Below the pieces are notes generated by a model. The model made no database searches. It saw only the letters and a program-made list of their open reading frames with translations, and was not told where the DNA came from. From Fasciola hepatica (Eukaryota > Platyhelminthes > Trematoda > Plagiorchiida > Fasciolidae), in assembly GCA_948099385.1 (NCBI GenBank), contig CANUEZ040000163.1:9510501-9574500 (forward strand): a DNA stretch of 64,000 nt, written 5' to 3'. How positions within the stretch are numbered: position 1 is the first letter of the stretch; the number at the start of each line of letters is the position of its first letter. A program made the position numbers and the translations under genes. Below, in pieces: positions 1-13,160 of the stretch.

Positions 1-888
1 TGTTAACCACTAATTCACTCAACCGATGTATATATCATGATATTTCCTGTGCTACGTGATTTCCTTCATTTATTCATTAACTGCGTCAAGGGATGTAACG
101 CTGAATAGGTAGCTTGTTGCAAATATCCGGAATGCTGACGGAAAAATAGGAAACTGTGCACTGTTACTGTAAAGCGAGACACTGCAAACAATCCCAAAAT
201 GCCCAACGGTTAGCTCGAATGCCTCAGTGTATTCCAAGCCGGGTTCAAAAAGGTGCAAGTTGGAACTACGTGCACGGTCTCAACAAGACCAAAAATGGAG
301 CAGATGTGCAGTGCCACCATGAACTTAAAACAGTGGGAGAAGCATGTTGAAACTTTAAGATACATTACCAGATAAAAATATAATCCTCCTTTCACCTACA
401 TTCATGTTACACATGTGTGATTACTTACTAGCAATAGGTATATATGTGCATACGGATTTGGCTAAGTAAATAACTCACTACTCCGTGCGCCCAGATACGG
501 CACATTTCGTAATACGTAAAATAAAAATCCCCAAAATATACCAACAAGTTCCATTGTTTTCGGCTCCCATAGAAGTTTTCCTGGAACAAACAAATGTAGG
601 TCTTTCCTTTCAAATTAGATTTTTTAACTCATTGATAAAAATGTCTACACATTTTTTCCCCGACTGACTTTAATTATAGCCTACAGCAGTTCGGGTAGCT
701 GGTGCTTGTGACGGGAAGTACATACCGTGAAACTTTGACATCGCATTCCTTTATGCCCACCTTTCGGATTTCCAACGTGATTCCCATTATTCACATACAA
801 AAATAATCACCACCATTGTAGGACGTGACAAGCCCCCAACCCCACTAGCTCCACGTTGTTCTTCAGTAAGTAAATCCTGACAAATTTT
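1..888. other. AT-rich intergenic DNA, no gene recognised
   Basis: Open frames here are short (under 65 codons) and overlap on both strands, as expected by chance. A GCCGGGTTCA stretch near 238-247 resembles the one following the tRNA-like B box at 27.08 kb, so a decayed short repeat may lie around 200-300. Nothing else is recognised. Confidence 0.5.
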
Positions 889-891
889 ATA

Positions 892-933
<42 letters not shown>
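889..933. repeat. (TA)n microsatellite
   Basis: An almost pure alternating TA tract of about 45 bases with one G interruption near 897. It is a simple repeat in non-coding DNA. Confidence 0.95.
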
Positions 934-935
<2 letters not shown>

Positions 936-2068
936 TTGCACTAGATTTCCGAATTGTTTATTTTAAAAGTCAATTAATTTTGGGTAACCCAAATTATTTT
1001 CTGCATTGTGGATGTGGCCCTCTGCCTGAAGTTACTTGAAATCAACAATTCAACTTAGTTCATTAATGGTTACCCGAAAGATCATATTTTCCGGCTAATT
1101 AAGAAAGAGAGTTCAAGTAGGAATACCGATTCTCATTCATCAGTGTACTGTGTAATTAACTGTAGTAACAAAGGTATTAATTTATTTAATAAAGTAGTTC
1201 AACTAATATCAGAGCAAATAAGGCAACTTTAGCGTTTAAAATAAAATCGTCGGCTGTATGAGATTAGGCGGGGAAATTTCGAGCGGCTGTGGTGAGCAGG
1301 TCCGTTCTTACTGCCTCCGGGTTTCATGCTCCTTCAGTAACTTTTTAATTTATTTTATCTATTAGACAACGACTTTTTCTACAAGCATCTATGTGGAATT
1401 GAGTGCTGGAGGTTGAGGGTTATTCTGAATTTCCGGTTTCTCTCTGCTCCCTGTTAAGCCATAGAAGAAGATGGCACTGTTCTTTCTGTGCTTGCAGAAT
1501 TGAGGGATACTTCAACTGAAACACTGCAAAAACGATAATTGGCACATAAGCATCGAGTAACGGAGACCAAAAAGGAACTCGAATTTCTCAGGCTTCGAAA
1601 TTTGGAAAATGTCACAATCAGTATGACTTTGTTAAATCTAAAGTGATGCCGTGAAAACTGAAATCTGAATTTCAACTGAAGGAATATCAAGGTCACTAGC
1701 TCCGTTATTGTTGTTCTTCTCGGAGTTTGACCTTACTAATAGTATGGCCCAGTGGATTTATTAATTATCATCTCAGTCGTAGTAACATGGACAATAAGTG
1801 TATGAACTGTCAGTCCTTACCGTTGTAGTAAAATGCACAGGAAAATCGACTCCTAAACATCAATTAAGCACCTGTGTGGAACTGACAGTTAGGAACTGAA
1901 AAGCTTTAAATCTCATGAAATAGATAGCTTTTTCCTTATCGTATGTTTGCGCATACCTAAAGTGGAAGGTGTATTTCCTCTTATCAGAGAGACTCACTGT
2001 GCGATAAGAGATAGTCTGCAATCTTATTGTGAGATGTGGAGCAGTGAACCTTATAAGAACCCGATAGA
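934..2068. other. Intergenic DNA, no gene recognised
   Basis: Only short chance frames are present, the longest about 80 codons on the minus strand at 1454-1696. No domain, splice-supported exon or repeat was recognised. Confidence 0.45.
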
Positions 2069-2190
2069 TCAGGAGTGGTCCCGAGTACGGCAACAGTGGA
2101 TTTCTCTCGACCGCCGAAGTGGTCAGTGGTGACGGGATTCAGATTTCGGGCCTCGGAGATAGTGGGTATACGTTCTAAATCACTCAACCA
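2069..2190 (-). repeat. Short dispersed repeat, copy 1 (SINE-like)
   Basis: Read on the minus strand this segment aligns by eye over about 120 bases with 29830-29965 on the plus strand. The shared landmarks, in order, are TGGTTGA, a GAGGCCCGAAATCTGAATCCC block corresponding to GAGGTCAGAAGTTCGAATCTC, CACTGAC followed by CACTTC, AGAAATC and CTCCTGATC. The copy at 29.8 kb keeps a B-box-like GTTCGAATC, so the family may be tRNA-derived. Being on opposite strands 27 kb apart is what a dispersed element should look like. The exact ends are not known. Confidence 0.55.
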
Positions 2191-2953
2191 CTAGCCAATC
2201 AATTCGTCTACACTCGAGTGATCAACGTTTGCTTGTGCTTTGCAGCAATTCTCCTAGTTTGGGAGGATAGAAGTAACCGGTTGCGCCAAACTGGTAAACC
2301 GACTAATCACCAGTGATCACTGTAGCATACTTTTTGGGTTGGATTCAGTAAATAACCCTGAATATTATGATTAACCTACTATTGGTAAAATGGCCCTAAC
2401 GTACAGTGTTTTCGGAAATGTTATTATTTAAACCCATACTTGGTTTAATCCAAGTTCTTTCGCAGCAATTTTCTGTTTTCATATTATTTGTCGAACCAAA
2501 AATGTTGCTGGGTTTTCACTTTTGAGTAAAACAAATTCAGTATATGGGGTGAATTCTCCACCCGGCCTTCAAATAATAACCAGGTGTGGTGAATTTTGAG
2601 ACACTGCGGGAATCAGAAGAAGAATGAGGCTTCCACTCATTCAGGTACCGTCAGCCATCTCATTGCATACGCATGGGAGAATAAAGGTTCGTGTTTTGAT
2701 GAACCATCAAGACGGTGGATCGATGACGCAGGTGTGAAGGTTTCCGAATATCTGTAATTGTCCCAAAGTTTGATGCATGCTTCAACTGGAAAAGACATCA
2801 GTCCATACTATATGTGTACCTTAGAGCTGACGAAGGAGTATAATAAAATTGACGACACAGGGGAGTTACATCACGCCCTCTTGATCTGGAGAAATTGTGT
2901 TTCCGTAAACAGTGTTCATGCATTTACTGCACTTTTGGATCATACAAAAGGAC

Positions 2954-2982
2954 CCAGAGTTTCCAGAGTTTCCAGAGTTTCA
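2954..2982. repeat. Three-copy 9-bp tandem repeat
   Basis: The unit AGAGTTTCC is repeated three times, the last copy ending in A. It is short and probably arose by slippage. Confidence 0.85.
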
Positions 2983-3399
2983 TTTACCATTTCCTTCAGA
3001 TGGCTTCTACCTACGTTTCTAGTGCATCTGCCACGGTGCATCAAGCAGCTGTTTTCCACGACGAGTCTTCTAGTTTAGCCAATCTAAAACACCTCGTCAC
3101 GAGTTGACAATGCTCAACTCGACACCGAAAGCACCGGAAGTATTGCACAGCTGTTTCATCATTGAACCTTCACTGAGACTCGAAATCGGGGTGAATATTT
3201 GCAAAAACAGAATTCTGGACCACCACCAGGCTATCCTGACTGACCTTCGGTGGTTCCTTTGAATATCAATAGCACATGATGCAGTGTCTTTTTCTCGCTG
3301 TTTTTTACAAGGTAATGAACCTTGGCGCGATGGAAGGAAGGGGAATTTGGCAGATGTATGCACTGCTGATGATACAGAACAATCCAGGTAAAACGGTTA

Positions 3400-3480
3400 T
3401 ACAGTAATTCCGTGGTTTTCCATGGTGAGTTCGTTGTTGAAACTGAATGATGAATCATTTGATAATCAACCCAAGTTCTT
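3400..3480 (+). repeat. Short dispersed repeat, copy A
   Basis: It shares an ordered series of words with 5658-5745: CAGTA..TT, TGGTTTTCC followed by TGGTGAG, CGTTG, ATGATGAAT and a TTATCA-like end. A weaker match lies at 13060-13160. The family is not recognised. It could be a decayed SINE or part of an LTR. Confidence 0.4.
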
Positions 3481-5657
3481 CATAACTGAAAGCAGTCTCG
3501 AAAAACAGCAAATCGTCCGAACTAAAAACTCATTTGAGTCTTCGACTATCCACGACTGGGAGGTCGTTTAAACTGACCATCTCAACTTTGCAAACTGAAG
3601 CCTCCAGGCTGTATGCTGGTGGGCTGTAGCACCGACCTGGTTATCCAAAATGGACTCCTTGCAAAGGAGATTAGGTAACGATGGATCAAGTACGAGAAGA
3701 TGAAACACACGTGGTCCTCAAGTTTTAATGATATGAAATACGGTAACTGGTTCAATAACCGCGGTGTTCGAATTACTGGTCAAATCCAATCACTGCCAGT
3801 CAATTCCCATTAAGTATCCTTTATCTGAATGCGTATGCATTCGAAAAACGTTATATTTTTGTTGACTAATAAAAAGTGAAGTAAAAAACTGATGACAGTA
3901 TTATGATAACTGGATTATGCTTCGTCAGATTTCTTCTCATTTCATGCCCACGTAGACCACCAAACCTCGAAAATGGTATTGAGTTTCTTGGCCATAGGTA
4001 TTTTCCAGGCTTAGAAATATGAATCTTATTCAAGCGTACAAATCATTGACCCGAACGTAGCGCATAGTTTTGGGCAACTGCTTCAATGTGCAAGGTTCAT
4101 CCAGACTGAATAAGAGAGATGTTGGCAAAAAGAGTGGCAACGTTTCATGTCCACTGAGGTGTTCAATCCTCGAGGCCTTCAATGCCCGACTCGACCACAG
4201 AAAAGCATCATCGGGTAAATAAAACAGCTTCTATTCATAGTCTGTCTAAAACGTGAATACTTACACATTCGAACACGAGCGTGTGCAATTTGCTTTGCCT
4301 AGACTGTCACCAAATGAATATAGTGCTTCAATCAACGACTGTCATGTCCAATACTCATTGCTATTGGCTTTCATAGCATGCACCCCAATACGCGAAACCC
4401 GTTCGACCATAGAACTCCGATGACTAGGATTTTCTTACCGTTGTCCGCGTCCAGTTATAAGAAACCTTTTATCATATAGGAAATAACTAAAGGCTACTGG
4501 TAACTAAGGGTTCTAGGAACGAGGACTCACACAGCGATTTGTCATCCCATAATAACTCAGAAATAAGATCCAACAGTGCCATGCGATCCATCCTCAAACA
4601 AATCTCATTGATTAATCCAATCACTTTGATGTTTTAGGATTTTAGAAATTCCACTCCAGTACCCTGATAAAAATGCAATACAGAAGGAGTAATCGGTGTT
4701 TTTGAACCTGAGTAATTCTAGTACCAAATGTTACGAGCACCGGAATTTAATTGCCTAGTAAACAGTTGTTCTTCGTGAAGTCTGCATCGAAAGAACATAT
4801 TGTCGAAGGTATTCGAGAATGAGATCCAATTTTAATTTTTGCCGTTGATGTGCACTCGGCTGGATGAAACTGGTGTAAAGGTTCTTCAATATTTTACAAA
4901 GTTTGACGAGAACCTTGGCAATAAGTGGTAACCATTTCAGACAGACTGTTATGGTAACACATAAACGGCATTTCATTCGCTGAAGCCAACCGATCAGCTC
5001 ATACGTACGAAAACCTTTTTGTACAGTCTAGAAGGGATACTCCATAACCGGAAAGACCCACTACAGTGTTGGAAAGATTCATCAACCTAGATTTCAAGGC
5101 TTGAAGCAGGGAGTCACATCGGCTCACAAAAAGCCGTGCCTGTTACTGGTCAATTGGACCGTTGGGATCGGAATTAAATGAACATAAGTCGGAGTAAGCT
5201 AGAAATATTATCATGGTATTGACTGATGTGGTGCTTTGACGTAAGATTATTGAGGATGGTTACCCACGGGGAGGACTTTACGCCGCGGTAGAGTAGATGA
5301 TAATCACCAAAATATAATTGTAGTCCACTCATTTTTGATAAATCAACAAATTCTTTTCAAATTCCGCTCACGTTTAATCAAAAATAAGTTCACGAAATGA
5401 TTCACCTTATTAATAATAAAGCTGAACTCATCAGTGAAGGCGGAGGAAACACTAGAGATAGGCTTTGTATATCGTTTGTGACGTAGCGTTTTCGTACAAA
5501 CAGATCACTGTGGAGAATAAATTCACCACAGAATTTAATTATTGTACTCTTCACGGTTTTTTGCAGTTCAAAGCCAATGACGTAAAATGCTTTACCTATC
5601 ACGGGTAGACTGGTGGTTATATTTTTATCTCAACATTGTCCACCTCATGTTCAGCTG

Positions 5658-5745
5658 TACAGTATTTCTATGGTTTTCCGTGGTGAGATAAACGTTGATA
5701 CTACATGATGAATTGTTTCATTATCAGCATTTCACTGCGGTCTAA
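5658..5745 (+). repeat. Short dispersed repeat, copy B
   Basis: The best partner of 3400-3480: both read TGGTTTTCC(A/G)TGGTGAG, then CGTTG, then ATGATGAAT within about 60 bases at matching spacing. It contains no coding potential. Confidence 0.4.
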
Positions 5746-8700
5746 CTGGATCGTATTATTTTCAGTGAAGTTCTTCCATTTCAACTAATTTATTTGTAGG
5801 AAAGCCATAAACAATGCCACAAAGGAGTTAGGCTACAGAATATTGTTATTAGTTTAGTTTTACCTATCATAAGTTACAAACCAGACACTCACATGAGTCT
5901 ATAGGTGTTTGGGTTCTCACCCCACGAATCGAATCTCTTCTTAAAGGCCCTCAGTTGAACATCAATAGGTCATTTCAAGGCTCTTAGAGCTACTCATATG
6001 TCTGTTACTTGTATCCTGTACCATTTTAAGAGTAATTTATCCCAATTCACTTCTGCACGGCGTCTATGGTGTTTCATTTTTCTTCAAAGTTGCTCTGACC
6101 CACCCGGCGGTGTTTCTGAAACAATTTCACAAGTATCGCCTGCCACTCTACTCCACTCTGCTCCTCTACATTGTTATCACCCGTGGCCCAAATGCGTTCC
6201 ATTCTTGGACACTACAGCCGCATTTCGGTTAAAGTTTCTATTTTCCTTCATTTTATGCTAATTTGGGTTCAGCTAGAGGCTATCCACCTTATTTCGGATT
6301 TATCCCAAATTTCTAACTTCCAGTCTTTTTTCCACTATTAGAAGGCTGTTGCCCCTTCCCACCTCTGTCCTCAAGAGAACCGATTTTCTTATTGTGACTC
6401 AGCATTACTGATGCTACTTATGGCGGATTTTTCCTGATCACAATCGCGTTCTTACCGTGTGTCTTGTGAGAGCATTTCTTTAACTATCACTTTTCCAGGA
6501 ACCCAGGAAACTCTGAAAAGCCCTGTCTTTTTTCTCCAACCGTGTTATCATCTTCTTTGTTCATGTACCAAACTGTTAATTACCCTCTAGATGAATGGTC
6601 TCTTCATTCTCATACAATCTTTTCACTGGATGATGTTTTTATGCCCTTCGACTCTATATCCAGTTATTTATTAAAAAACAACCCGCTGAAAACTGATCGT
6701 ATTACTGTAGTTTATTGTATCAACAGACGGTCGCGCAAATCCATAAGATCATGTGACATGCTTCTTTCTTATTCCATCTGTGTCATATTGTAACAAGGAA
6801 GACAAGGCGGGCTAGGACGCCTGTATTTAAACGACCAAACAAGTCAAGTCCTGAAAACACAGACCGTCGTTTATATAGTCCCTTCTCCAGACGGCGTGGC
6901 ACAAACATTGCTCTTGAGGCTGCTTGAGTGTTTCAGCTGCCTTCTGGCCACTTGCCCGTGGCCGATAGCTTGCTTCTTCTAGGTATCATTTCTATTCGAG
7001 TAGTCCGATTGTCCCAGTTGGGGGCTTAACCGGCAGCCCCTTATATGGGCTATCTTGCTGGTTGCCGGAGGTCGCGCTGATTTCCCTCTGCTAGTCCGTA
7101 AGCATCTTTTTGTTAGCTTCGGGAAGCCTCTGACATACTCGCCGTCTGTTCTTTTGTCGGTGGCCTTCGGTTGGTTCGTCCGTTCGACTTGATATTCACG
7201 TCGTTCCCTTGCCCCAGCATTCCGCGCTACAATATGATACATTCGTAATCTGTTTGTTGCCACTCCAATCAGAGTGAACAGATATTACCTACCAGTTTGG
7301 AAAATACACACTGGATGCAATTGATTTCGTTTATTGCCTACTAAAATCTAATTTTATCCGATCATTTGATAACAGTAAATTGTGGCTACAAATCATTAGA
7401 TAGAGTAGACGAGAGACGGATGGCATCGCAGTTTACACAGCTGGTTATGAATTAATCTTACTCCGTTCATCCAAGTGAACCTTGGATACGTTGTATTCAT
7501 TCATTTATTCATTCATTCGTGTTTTTTAATCCTTTCTTAGCGGTTCTAAACAATATTACAAAAATTGATCAATGATCAATTTATTCTGAGTTATTCAATA
7601 ATTCGTCCGACAGATTTGAGCCAATAAGAAGCATATTGTTTGACTATTCGTCCAACTTGGAAATGACAGCAAAGGAGGATTATTGATAAGTGTAGTGAAT
7701 TCATTGTTATTTTTACCAAAGTTGTAAGTAGAAACAGATTGGCTTTTGGTTTCTGCTCTCACTGGTAAAGTTTGGAGAATAAGGCCATCCAAACAGTTAA
7801 TGTGAGATTTTCGAAAGTATCGTTAAAATCGCTGTTCATTTGCTAACATCCATTCTGAATTTGTATTTCATTTATGAGGTATAGGAATGAGAAATTTGCT
7901 TAAGATCTGTTCTAAGATGGAATCTTATTCAGACCATTCAGTCAGCCGTATGGCAGATTGTCATTGTAAGACTTGGCAAATGTAGTTCAGGTAGTATTAA
8001 CGCATATTTTTCAATTACTTTATTCTCCATACAACAGAGACCCTCTCTGAAGCTGATGCCCACTGTTACAGTGACCAGCTGTAACGGAACTGAAACTTGG
8101 AACGACCGCTTAAGTACGGTCTGTCAAATGGGATGGTAAATCATACCAATCATTTATATGCTTCCCTATACTTTAAAGCTGTCTCCGACACTCATAGCCA
8201 TCAAAAGTTAGTCAATTACCAATCCACGGCTCTACACACGGAGCTAGCGGCAATCATATCAATAGTCGTCTTCAGAATTGGCCAAAAAGTACATTGCCGC
8301 CGATTTCTTTTCTTTTTCTCTCCAATTTCTACGTGCTGCTTAGTATTACGCACATTTTAATCAACGGAGTCTTCTGTCGTAGGTATACAATCGGCCATTT
8401 TCAAAATTATCTTGTTTCTAGAGGCGTGACTTTAGGCACTTGTTCTAATGGGCTTTCAATCTGTTGGACTGTCTCTTCGAATGTGTATTTTAGACTAGAA
8501 AACAGCCAGAGAACACTACATGCAAAACTCCAAGTCAGTTCGCCGGAATATATAATAAATATAAAATAAGAATCGATGAATATAACACTTGGAAAATGCG
8601 ATGCACAAAGTGCAAGATAGCATAATTCTGATTTTGCAGGTATCAGATAGCGGTTTAAAAGAACCATCCATAACCTCTAGAGAAAAAAGTAGAGATAGGG

Positions 8701-9649
8701 ATTTTCAATCCAATCAATGTTTAATGTATTCCGGTTTGCTTTTCCAAATAATGAAAATTTCCAAATTTGGTGGAATTTCTACTCACCCACATTTTATGTT
8801 CAAGCAGTTGCTTCACAAGGTTACATCGCGACCCTGGGCCATTTGGTGTGTGAATAATATTTGTTATCCGCACAGATTGCAGTACCACCTGGTATGTCCC
8901 ACAATAAACTCGTCATTTGACTGTCCACCTAGTGAATAGGGTGGACAGAAATAGACCTAGTATACATTTAGACTTCATAGATGTAACAGATGTACAAATG
9001 ATCCAACAGTTCATTATCATACTGTTATGCAGCCACTATTCCCCAAGCAATGTAGGCCGCGAAGACGTGAATGGGAACTTTTTAAGACACAGTCCGTTTT
9101 TGTCTCATTCGGTGTTGAATACTCGAGCGATCCTTTCACCACTGGCCTGAACAGGGGACTGTCACCTTCACACTTTACTTACATCTGTTCTTCACCTAAT
9201 TCGAACTGATACTGTGCTTTCGCTATTCAACCCTTTGTGGAATACCCCTGGAAGTCCTATCCAGTTGGGTCATTGAGACCATAGTTTTCCCACTAAGCGG
9301 GTTCGTTGCACACACACTCACTTACTCCCCCCCAACTTATAGCTGCGCGAATACTATCCTTTACCCAGTATTGTATACATAAATACCTGAAGTATTATGT
9401 CGAAAAGAAATTTCTTTATGTTGAAAGCTTTTTCATGGATTGGTGGGCAGATTCCATAAACTCTATTCTCCTTCACTCTTGACTCCAATCACGTGATCTT
9501 CCACTCATCAACATACGTGCAGCATATACATTATGGACCATTTGAGTAGTATATGGTCTGATTTGTTTTGACCGATAGCGGGAAAGCTGACATGTTGAAC
9601 TTGCGACCTTGTAGGCCGAGTTTGCTCTAGTTCGCCCACTGGCCCTAAC

Positions 9650-9998
9650 AAGAGTCTTCGGTCTTCGAACCACCTCGTTTCACTGACACAAAAACAGACG
9701 GCTTATATAAGACGACTGGTGACCGCAGCTAATTGATAGCACGAAAGGAATTGTTCCAAAATGTTTCCATAAAAGGTTCTCTGACTCGTTCTTTCAGTCA
9801 CAATCCCGATTGGCTGATTTCGTTCAGTTCGGCTATGGCAACTGTTGGAAGCTGACTTGCTGATTTCGTTCTGGTTTGTCAGGAACCAATTAAATTATCA
9901 ATCCACTTCACTAGATCTAGGTTTGGACAGTTGATGGCGTGCTGTCTGCTGACGTGACTACGCCGTCTGTTGGCGTTTCATCAGCCAGTACTCTCACA
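9650..9998 (+). repeat. Dispersed ~350-400 bp repeat, copy 1
   Basis: It aligns by eye with 33865-34264 on the same strand. Landmarks in order are CTTCGAA..ACCTCGT, a short ACACAAAAA stretch, ATTGGCTGATTTC, AACTGTTGGAAGCTGACTTG against AACAGTTGCTGGCCGCTGACTGG, and GTGCTGTCTGCT followed by GTCAGC-like and CCCTCAC-like words. There is no open frame. A solo LTR or a non-autonomous element are possible identities. Confidence 0.5.
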
Positions 9999-10849
9999 AA
10001 GTTCCAATTTCTCTTGCGAATAGATATATATGCTGTGTAATTAACTATTCTGGACAACTTCAGTCAGCAGAAAGATCCCATAAGCTGACTAGAATATAGA
10101 CAGAAATAATTCTTTGAATAGCTTTCTCAAGCTTTTACAGTGACATATAACGCAAGAACTTCAACATCAACTTTGAATTGACTGCAGTCAACGAGGCTAG
10201 CGGACGATGGACAGATCGCCAGCGCTGAAGCGTTCTATCATTTAGGGTTGGATACTCACTCGGACCGTTTAATTTGGGGATTTGCCACAGGTAAGAGTGA
10301 AAAAATGTCTCCAGTATTCTGAAACCCCGGGCTGTCCGTGGCTTGGTTCGGCAGCCACAGGCGGTTATCAGCACTGTAAAAAAACCTAAGACCGACTTTC
10401 TTTTTCCGGACACAACTGGACATCAGAGTAGTCGGTCCATGCCTGACTGCATTTTTATACGACAGCATAGTACACCAGCTGCTGTAGAAAAGGGCAGGCT
10501 TGTCTAAATTTATAACCGAGAATGAAATCTAAAGACTATCTGTTATACATGCAAACCCCTGAGCTGGTGGAAAAAATATCATCTCCTTAGGAGCCTTTTG
10601 AACATATCAGGCATCCTTTCAGATCTCCTTATCTCCTTGGGGGCTTCACGTCTAGGCAAATCGAAAGTAGTCCAAAAGTTAGTGAGACATGCTGTGATGG
10701 ACAGTTAGAACCCATAAATAAGTTATTCGTTCCTTCTTTATTTATTACACGACAGGAGTTGATATTTCTGGGGGAAGTCGTGACCAACCAAGGACATCAA
10801 GAGGAGAAATGACTTACAACGGTACGCCAGTGCCCAATATGAAGACTTA
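9999..10849. other. Non-coding interval, no gene recognised
   Basis: Only short overlapping frames occur, such as 10135-10413 on the minus strand, with no recognised domain. Confidence 0.4.
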
Positions 10850-11260
10850 ATTCATGCAGCATCTACCACAGAGGCGATCTCTCGCAGCCAAGAAGAGTTT
10901 GAGTAAGAGGACGCAAACGTTTTGAAGAAACTTCAATCAGACCGATCCCACGGTAGTTCGCGCATAAAGCTCTCCCCTTTCTTGGGAATGGGAAGCAGAA
11001 TAGATGTGCTCCAATTGGTCGGGAACACTTGGTATCGCTATGATAAGAAATAGGGTGATTACTCTGTAAGACAACGAAGAAATCCGGGTTTTGAAGAGTT
11101 CCGACGGGAAGCTGACTTACCCAGTTGCTTTGGTGTACTTCAGACGGTCGATTCCTATGGCGGTTTCCGATGCACTTGGCGGGTTGCATCTGACGCTTAC
11201 GGCTGTCGAGGAAATGATGATGTTAGCTCCTTCGAGTGATCTGAAGATCAGTTGAGCGAT
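10850..11260 (-). pseudogene. RTE-type LINE reverse transcriptase fragment
   Basis: Reading 11260 down to 10850 in shifting frames gives the N-terminal fingers region of an RTE-clade reverse transcriptase. One frame contains the 'SILLPIPKKG' type segment (conceptually TNWSTSILLPIPKKGE), and the next contains ALCANYRGIGLIEVSSK, the NYRGI..L motif characteristic of RTE elements. In life the enzyme copies LINE RNA into DNA at a nicked target. This copy has lost the palm motifs (no YADD box), switches frame near 10990 and ends at about 10853, so it is a dead relic. The family assignment rests on remembered motifs. The clade call is reasonably firm and the boundaries are loose. Confidence 0.65.
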
Positions 11261-12944
11261 CGAATAAAGTGCTCCAATTCCGGTTCTATCTTGTTTATTT
11301 TATCACGTACAAGGTGGCCTGCATCGTCGCGCTGAAGTGAGTTGTTCTCAGTACCTATCCAGGGTATCATCGACCACTGCTGCTGACCGTCCGCAACTAA
11401 CTTAAACTCACCTTATTCACTGCTTACCATCAAAAAAGGCTGAATTATCCCTTGTGCACGATTGGAAAACGCACACGGTTGCAACCAGCTCTATTCTGTT
11501 CGATCCAGCCCCAAAATGGAGCGTTTGTGTCATCGAGACCATCTCACAACAAGTCACACTTATTGAACTTTGAAAGTATAAACTCACTGTTGCGATTGTT
11601 GCTCTGAATATTCCTGTTGGAGCTTGAAAATGATTACCCATCTTCTATGATTTTTAACAACCCCAGCCATATCATGTTTTATTTACGAATTCACATTGAT
11701 ACTTTAGGCAGCGGCAAATCTGTCGGACTAAGCTTTCTACCTTATTTAAAAAGGTGACCAAGCCTCTTTCATCCTAATTTTGTTCTATGCTCTTTTCACG
11801 CATTTCCACAAATCCAAGCAGCCAGATTTAGGATGCATTCAAACAAAACGCTATCAACTATGGCCTGAGTTAGCTGACCAAAATCGGACTACTGATTTCA
11901 CCGATTCCCTTTCTTCAGATTGTAATTAGTTGGATACACAAGAAAGGTCATTGTCATTTTACTGGTTTTTTCGTTTTTCACCATACACACCATCTGATCA
12001 AACCTGGTTTCAAATTAAAAATAAAAGTCACGGTCATTCGGACAAACCCTAAACTTTACCTCAAATTCCATTAGCAACATGAGTAGTTCTTATTCCGTCG
12101 TAAAATATTTTACAGGAACAAAATTTTTTAACTGATAACGATTTGAAGATCTCAGTGGTCCCTCCCACAAACCAAAATCGTCAGTCGGTGAATTCGAACA
12201 TTTCCTAACAGCGGAAAGGAAAACTTTAGTCACTGACCCCAACACCGGCTCTCTGCCTCAGTTTAGAATGCACAGGTAATTTCCCAAATTCATCACGCGT
12301 GTGAGACCACCTACTCGGGCAAAACAGAGCGAAAATATAGTATTCGGATGAATGGATCTATTGCAAAGTGAGTTGAACATAGGGTGCTAAATCGGTGCCT
12401 CATAAAGTTGGAAATAAAAATGGCTTCATTGTCAGCCGTAACTAGAGATTTTCTGATGATATCTTATTCGGATGATCGTAATATTTCATTCTTTTCAACT
12501 ACCCAGCTCTAATCACAAGACTACTGTGATTTGCAAGGGAGATTTTTAGTAATTACTGGGCACTTCCTATCTCCTGTCCACTTCGGAGTTGCTTTATGGA
12601 TCAGAAAGTTTCCCCTGATTAGTTTATGAAATACGGTTTTGCAAACTTCAAAAGCTAGAGGACTGATGACACTGAACAAATGATGAGTAAAGGTAGTTGA
12701 CATCCAGAGACCACTGTTCGGTTGAGACAAAATGAAGAACATCTTACTACTTATACTGGTCAAGTAGCAGAATTCTGGAGGTTGTTTGTTTTACATTCGG
12801 TTACTCTAGATATCAACTGAAAAGACATCTGCCTTCACAGCCTATCTTTTGGTAGCAAAAAAGAACTTACCTTTCAAATCTGGTGGTGTGTAGGCCCCTT
12901 TTTCTATTGTGGACGTGAAACAAACCCTTGAGAACCAGCCCGAT
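11261..12944. other. Non-coding interval, no gene recognised
   Basis: Short frames only. A CCAGCCCCAAAATGGA..GTCATCGAGACCAT stretch at about 11505-11545 faintly resembles the GTCATTGA-containing segments at 9.27 and 13.01 kb. Confidence 0.35.
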
Positions 12945-13022
12945 ATCCCGTTGGTAATGCATGAGTATATCACCATCATGTACAATGGGTTCGAGCCCTA
13001 TCCAGTTCGGGGTCATTGAATA
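12945..13022 (+). repeat. tRNA-like short repeat with B-box motif
   Basis: GGGTTCGAGCCC at 12987-12998 matches the RNA polymerase III B-box consensus. A weak A-box-like stretch with CGTTGGTAATGC lies about 30 bases upstream. The following CTATCCAGTTCGGGGTCATTGA recurs in similar form at about 9255-9280. It is probably a decayed tRNA-derived SINE. No complete cloverleaf is visible. Confidence 0.4.
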
Positions 13023-13059
13023 TGCGCTACTGATAATTCTCAACAAACTTTAGGAAGGG

Positions 13060-13160
13060 GATGAACAGTGAGGGATTTCATAGCTTTGAGTTGTGAATTA
13101 AGCATTCACACTGCATGATGAATCATTTTACGGCCAGTCGAAATCTACTACTGCAATGTG
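13060..13160 (+). repeat. Possible third copy of short dispersed repeat
   Basis: It contains the CTGCATGATGAATCATTTTA block that parallels CATGATGAATTGTTTCATTA at 5703-5724 and ATGATGAATCATTTGATAA at 3448-3466. The flanks match only loosely. Confidence 0.3.

Larger units (their letters stand above)
2191..9649. other. Long non-coding stretch with small repeats only
   Basis: About 7.5 kb with no convincing coding region. Frames reach at most about 116 codons (8589-8939) and show no recognised domain. Two weak copies of a short dispersed repeat (3400-3480, 5658-5745) and a small tandem repeat (2954-2982) are listed separately. A phrase CCTATCCAGTT..GGGTCATTGA at about 9255-9280 recurs near 12996-13020. 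Confidence 0.45.
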
